DNA of 64,000 bases from Laccaria trichodermophora (lineage: Eukaryota; Basidiomycota; Agaricomycetes; Agaricales; Hydnangiaceae). The position numbers and the translations under genes were made by a program. Below the pieces are notes generated by a model, which saw nothing but the letters and a program-made list of their open reading frames with translations, searched no databases and was not told the DNA's origin. The DNA lies in NCBI GenBank assembly GCA_018417955.1, contig JACTVC010000002.1, forward strand, positions 1,426,001 through 1,490,000, given 5' to 3'. Within the stretch, counting starts at the first letter, position 1; the number at the start of each line of letters is the position of its first letter. Below are positions 60,289 to 64,000 of the stretch, one piece after another.

Positions 60289-61302
60289 TCTTGCTGTGAC
60301 CATTCAAATTTGAATAGATGACCAGATCCTCACCGCTTTTCTGCGGTGTTGAAGCATGTGCTGGTAAACATCTATGGCGTGTCACAGCTACATGTACGTC
60401 ACGCACTTCATCCCCACTACTGAACCGTTATTAGTGTAGCGATTGTGTAGCGAATCTCCCTGCGTAACAAGTTCATTCCCCTGCTTTCTAACCTCTCCGA
60501 TTATCAGTTCTTGGTGTACTTGGCGTTTGGTTCTAGGAAGACTCGAACTGGGGAAGTCATCCTCTCGTTCTTAATCGGCCCCTTTCACACCCAAAAAATG
60601 AGAATGCGACCAGAAATCTAGTTCGGCACCACACAAGATGTCACGCAGTGATCCTTCTTTTTAGCAATTTGGTATCCTATCAGGCGAGAACGGCGTCCGG
60701 TCCACCTTCTGATTTTGAGGTGTTCACGAGTCGGCCATCCAGAGCCTGGTACATCAGGCAACCCTACTTACCCGTGGAAGGCGTCGAGGATTCCCCAGGC
60801 TGGACAAGACCTTATCGAATAAAGCATTATCAACGCACGTTACTTCTGTAGCATCTTTTCCCCATAACTACGAGCGCCATTCTCAGCATCAGTGCATATT
60901 CACTCATACGCCCCTGCCACCGCTTGCCCGTCCCAATCAATTAGCTTCTGCTCTGCCTCTAGCAACGCTTCTTCTAGAGAAAGGCCCGCTGTTGTCACTA
61001 CTTACTGCAGCATATACCAGCAGTCGTAAGTTTACTGATTATTACAATCACAACTTGCTGACGACTTCAGGTTGTGCATTGCCGATCAAGCTTCTCTGCT
61101 GTTTTCTCCCAGCTTTACACACAACTCCTGGACTTTTCTCGGCAATAGGAATTGTTGAGAGACACGCGGGTGCCAGATACTATATTCACGCTTTTCGCTC
61201 GAGACTTCAACTCGGTTGTAAAAGAAAAGACCGCATAAAGCCTAAAGAAAACCCACTCTTGGACGGCCACCAACTATCTTACACCACTTATCATCCAGCA
61301 TC
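60289..61302. other. 1 kb intergenic region
   Basis: No gene is supported. A short tRNA-like string near 60540 was examined and rejected. The last part presumably holds the promoter of the UNC93-like gene. Confidence 0.45.
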
Positions 61303-63406
61303 ATGGCTGACGTTCCCCAGAAAGAGAAACAGCTTGAACATGGGATTAGCAGCACCAATGACACAGACCCCCAGCAACTCATTTACGAAAAGCCGACGGG
61401 TTTCAAGGGACTATATTACCATCCTCGCACACAGGTACGATCCGTCCCTCGAGCACCTCACCCCAGTTAATTTCAATCAAGGTGGCCATGCTCGGTTTTG
61501 TTTGTTTCATGTGCCCTGGTATACTCAGTCGTATCCAAGTCTTTCCGTTTATCTGACACTAAAGCCTTAGGTCTATTTAATGCCCTGAATGGATTGGGTG
61601 CCGGCGGGCAAGTGGACGCGACAACCAGTGCGAACGCCAACGCCGCACTTTATGCCACTTTTGCTTTCACTGCCTTTTTCGCGGGGTCAGCCAGCCATTG
61701 AATTGATCTTCTGTCCACTTTCAATGCTAAAAAAAATTGAATCATTAGGTCAATCAACAACAAAACTTGGTTCGCGCTTGACCCTTTTACTCGGAAGTTG
61801 CGGATACGCGTTATATATCGGTTCGTACCTGTGAGTGTCTTGGATGTCTATTCTGTGAGCATCCATCGTTTCAACAATCTACGTCTAGTGCTATGAATAT
61901 CCACCCTCGTGCAAGTGGTTTTGTCATCGCTGCTGGCGCTATCCTTGGAATTTGTGCAGGCCTTCTTTGGACGGCCCAGGGATCCCTCATGCTCTCGTAT
62001 CCAACTGAGAGCCAGAAAGGCCAATTCATCAGTATATTCTGGTCTATCTTTAACCTCGGTGGTGTTGTTGGTGCTGCCGTGTCACTTGGCATAAATTTTG
62101 ATTCAACTGCAAGTCATCCTTCCTTTCTTTCCTTTCGCTCACGTTACTGAATACGATACAGGGCACACATGGTAAGCTGAAGATATCTTCAGTATTACCT
62201 TTACTAACGTAGGCGCTTATAGTCGGCAACGCAACCTATGTGCGTGTTATTGCCATTGTCCGGGACAGGTCACCTGAGCCTTGGTAGATTGCATTCTTGG
62301 TCCTCACTTTGATCGGAGTGACCTCCCTTTTTTCATGGTCGATCCCAAGAAAATGATTCGAACCGATGGCACAAAGGTTACCACTCCCCGCCACCCATCT
62401 TGGAAAGTAGAAATTTATGGGCTTTGGGTTGCCATAAGGACCGATCCTCTCGTCCTGCTTCTCTTTCCCATGTTCTTCGCTTCCAACTGGTTCTATACTT
62501 GGCGTACGTTCTTTACGGCGACCTTTCTACGCGGGAACTGACCACTACGATCGCGGAGTAGAATTCAACGATTACAATGGAACCCTGTTTAACATTCATG
62601 CTCGCTCTCTTAACAACCTCGTATACTGGACAGCTCAGATATTCGGCTCCATCTTCATCGGAATGCTTCTTGATCGTAAAAACATCAGTCGGCGTATTCG
62701 AGCCTTTTCGGGCTGGACAGTCCTTTTTGCCATGGTTTGGGTCGTCCACATCTGGGCTTATTTTTATCAGAGGTAAGCCGATCACACACACATTCCCATA
62801 CACCCCAAAATCACGGCTATCCAGGGGTTATACGAGAGAGAGCCTACCCTTACAGTTGGATATCCACGATCGCAGGTATACCCCAAGGATCTGGCTCTAC
62901 ATTTTTTGTGGACTTCTGGATGCGATATGGCAAGTCACAGCCTACTGGCTTATGGGCGCCATGTCGAACGACCCGGCCAAACTTGCGCACTTCACGGGCT
63001 TGTGTGCGTACCAATTTTGATCAATATCAACTTTGCTAATTACTGACGACGTGTAATCACACAGACAAGTCAATTCAATCTGCCGGCGCTGCTGGAATTT
63101 GGAGAGCTGATGCCGTAAAACTTCCGTAAGATTATCTCTGCGGGTTATGACCTGGTTGACGACAGTTCTCATTCAGATTCATGAACATATTTTTATCTAC
63201 CTGGGTTCTCCTGGTTTCGGGACTCGTCTTTGCACTTCCCATGATCCATCTTCGGGTGAAAGAGCATACTGATTTCGAGGACGAGACCCTGTTAGTATGC
63301 CGACTTTGTTTCGTATCAGTCCCCCATTGACCCATTTGCCAGCGCTCGTATGGACGATTCTGGGAAAGTTGTTCTACCTGAAAAGGCTTACGGCGATTCG
63401 ACGTAA
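61303..63406 (+). pseudogene. UNC93-like MFS protein, frame disrupted by two single-base indels
   Basis: Exons are 61303-61434, 61482-61518, 61571-61685, 61749-61830, 61889-62108, 62162-62171, 62223-62239, 62288-62503, 62562-62772, 62825-63003, 63065-63125, 63177-63290 and 63343-63406. Family sequence runs throughout: FNALNGLGAGGQVDATTSAN, LGSRLTLLLGSCGYALYIGS, LLWTAQGSLMLSYPTESQKG, FFMVDPKKMIRTDGTKVTTP, LDAIWQVTAYWLMGAMSNDP and SIQSAGAAGIWRADAVKLP. Two breaks are seen: one extra A in the AAAA run at 61762-61765 (after SINNK), and one missing base near 62321-62325 (before LPFF). Between them the normal frame is off and soon reaches a stop. The intron at 62109 uses a GC donor (gcaagt). It is a pseudogene, or a functional gene with two assembly errors. 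Confidence 0.75.
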
Positions 63407-64000
63407 CGACATAAGCCACGGCTTTTGGCAAAGATGTTGTTCACTACTAGGTGAAATTTCCTGACTCGAGGTATTCGTTGGATCTTGCTATGTTGGATGA
63501 CCATCGTTGTCGGCCTAAACTCCTAATCAGTCCTTGTAAGTGGGTAGGCAAGTAAGTGGTGAAATTTCAGCTCTTTGAACGACTGGCAACTCCACGAGTA
63601 CAACTTTATCAACATTTTCCTTGTGTCACAACATCTAAAAGAATCAAGTAAGGGGATGGGCAGAGCACTGATCCGCCTTTTAAAAGTTTCGGAAAACGGG
63701 TAGATGCTACATCAATTCGATAAACATCTGCGGTCTTGACTGATGGCCGAAGGTAAGGCAACGGACGTTTCGATAAATAATTGTCCAAGAATAAAATACA
63801 ATCCATGATGCGATGCAGTGATGGTACATTGAAATGAGTGATAGAATACACCAAGAACAGATCTACGAGTTCATGCCAGTGACTCGTCTAATCTTGTCAG
63901 ATCATCTTTTGCAGACAGCAACACTTCCTGAATTCAAGCATTGTCAGAATAGAGATATGCAAGATTAAAAGAGGGAGGCAGACCGTCACAAGGGCTTGCC
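63407..64000. other. right-edge region, no gene seen
   Basis: AT-rich sequence with an unsupported minus-strand ORF at 63609-63854. Nothing recognisable before the window ends. Confidence 0.4.

Noticed and set aside
60530..60600. tRNA-like string (agttcgagtc on the minus strand)
   Set aside because: No matching T stem or acceptor stem could be folded around it.

Overview
This 64 kb window is nuclear DNA of a filamentous fungus, most likely a basidiomycete of the Agaricomycetes. Genes are packed on both strands and cut by many short introns of about 45-60 nt, and most exon joins could be fixed by phase and conserved protein sequence. The families fit that assignment: a mushroom-type F-box protein, arrestin-like adaptor, HET-C, SPX-EXS transporter, HOPS/CORVET subunit, DUF3669 protein, STN1 and RAD52. 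There is no rRNA, CRISPR array, prophage or operon.

Layout. 0-5 kb: a 5'-complete G3BP/Bre5-type NTF2 gene running off the left edge, divergent from a 22-exon HET-C gene. 5-12 kb: a small conserved protein, a decayed partial copy of RPB10, an F-box protein, a possible small gene, the intact RPB10, and a frame-disrupted HAD dehalogenase. 12-15 kb: gene-poor DNA with tandem and inverted repeats. 15-24 kb: the SYG1/XPR1-like transporter, VPS16 and a convergent arrestin-like gene. 24-27 kb: an unresolved minus-strand gene and an NAD(P)-binding MAT2B/RmlD-like gene. 27-29.4 kb: repeat-bearing, gene-free DNA. 29.4-33.5 kb: LSM8, divergent from a triose-phosphate/nucleotide-sugar type transporter, then a 634-residue protein of unknown function. 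35-42 kb: phosphopantothenate-cysteine ligase, a SEC2-like Rab exchange factor and an HMG-box transcription factor. 42-51 kb: an EH-domain endocytic protein, a DUF3669 protein, a SAM methyltransferase and an SLC35B4/YEA4-like sugar transporter. 51-58 kb: STN1 (telomere capping), a drug:H+ MFS transporter and RAD52. 58-64 kb: an S9 peptidase that has lost its serine nucleophile region, and a frame-disrupted UNC93-like MFS gene.

The genes do not form one pathway. Most are housekeeping: transcription (RPB10), RNA decay/splicing (LSM8), CoA synthesis, membrane traffic (VPS16, SEC2-like, EH protein, arrestin), phosphate/inositol-phosphate sensing (SPX) and genome maintenance (STN1, RAD52). I found no convincing new multi-gene system. 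The best leads are the degraded genes, the RPB10 relic, several GC-AG introns, a hairpin element near 13.5 kb and a few uncharacterised proteins.
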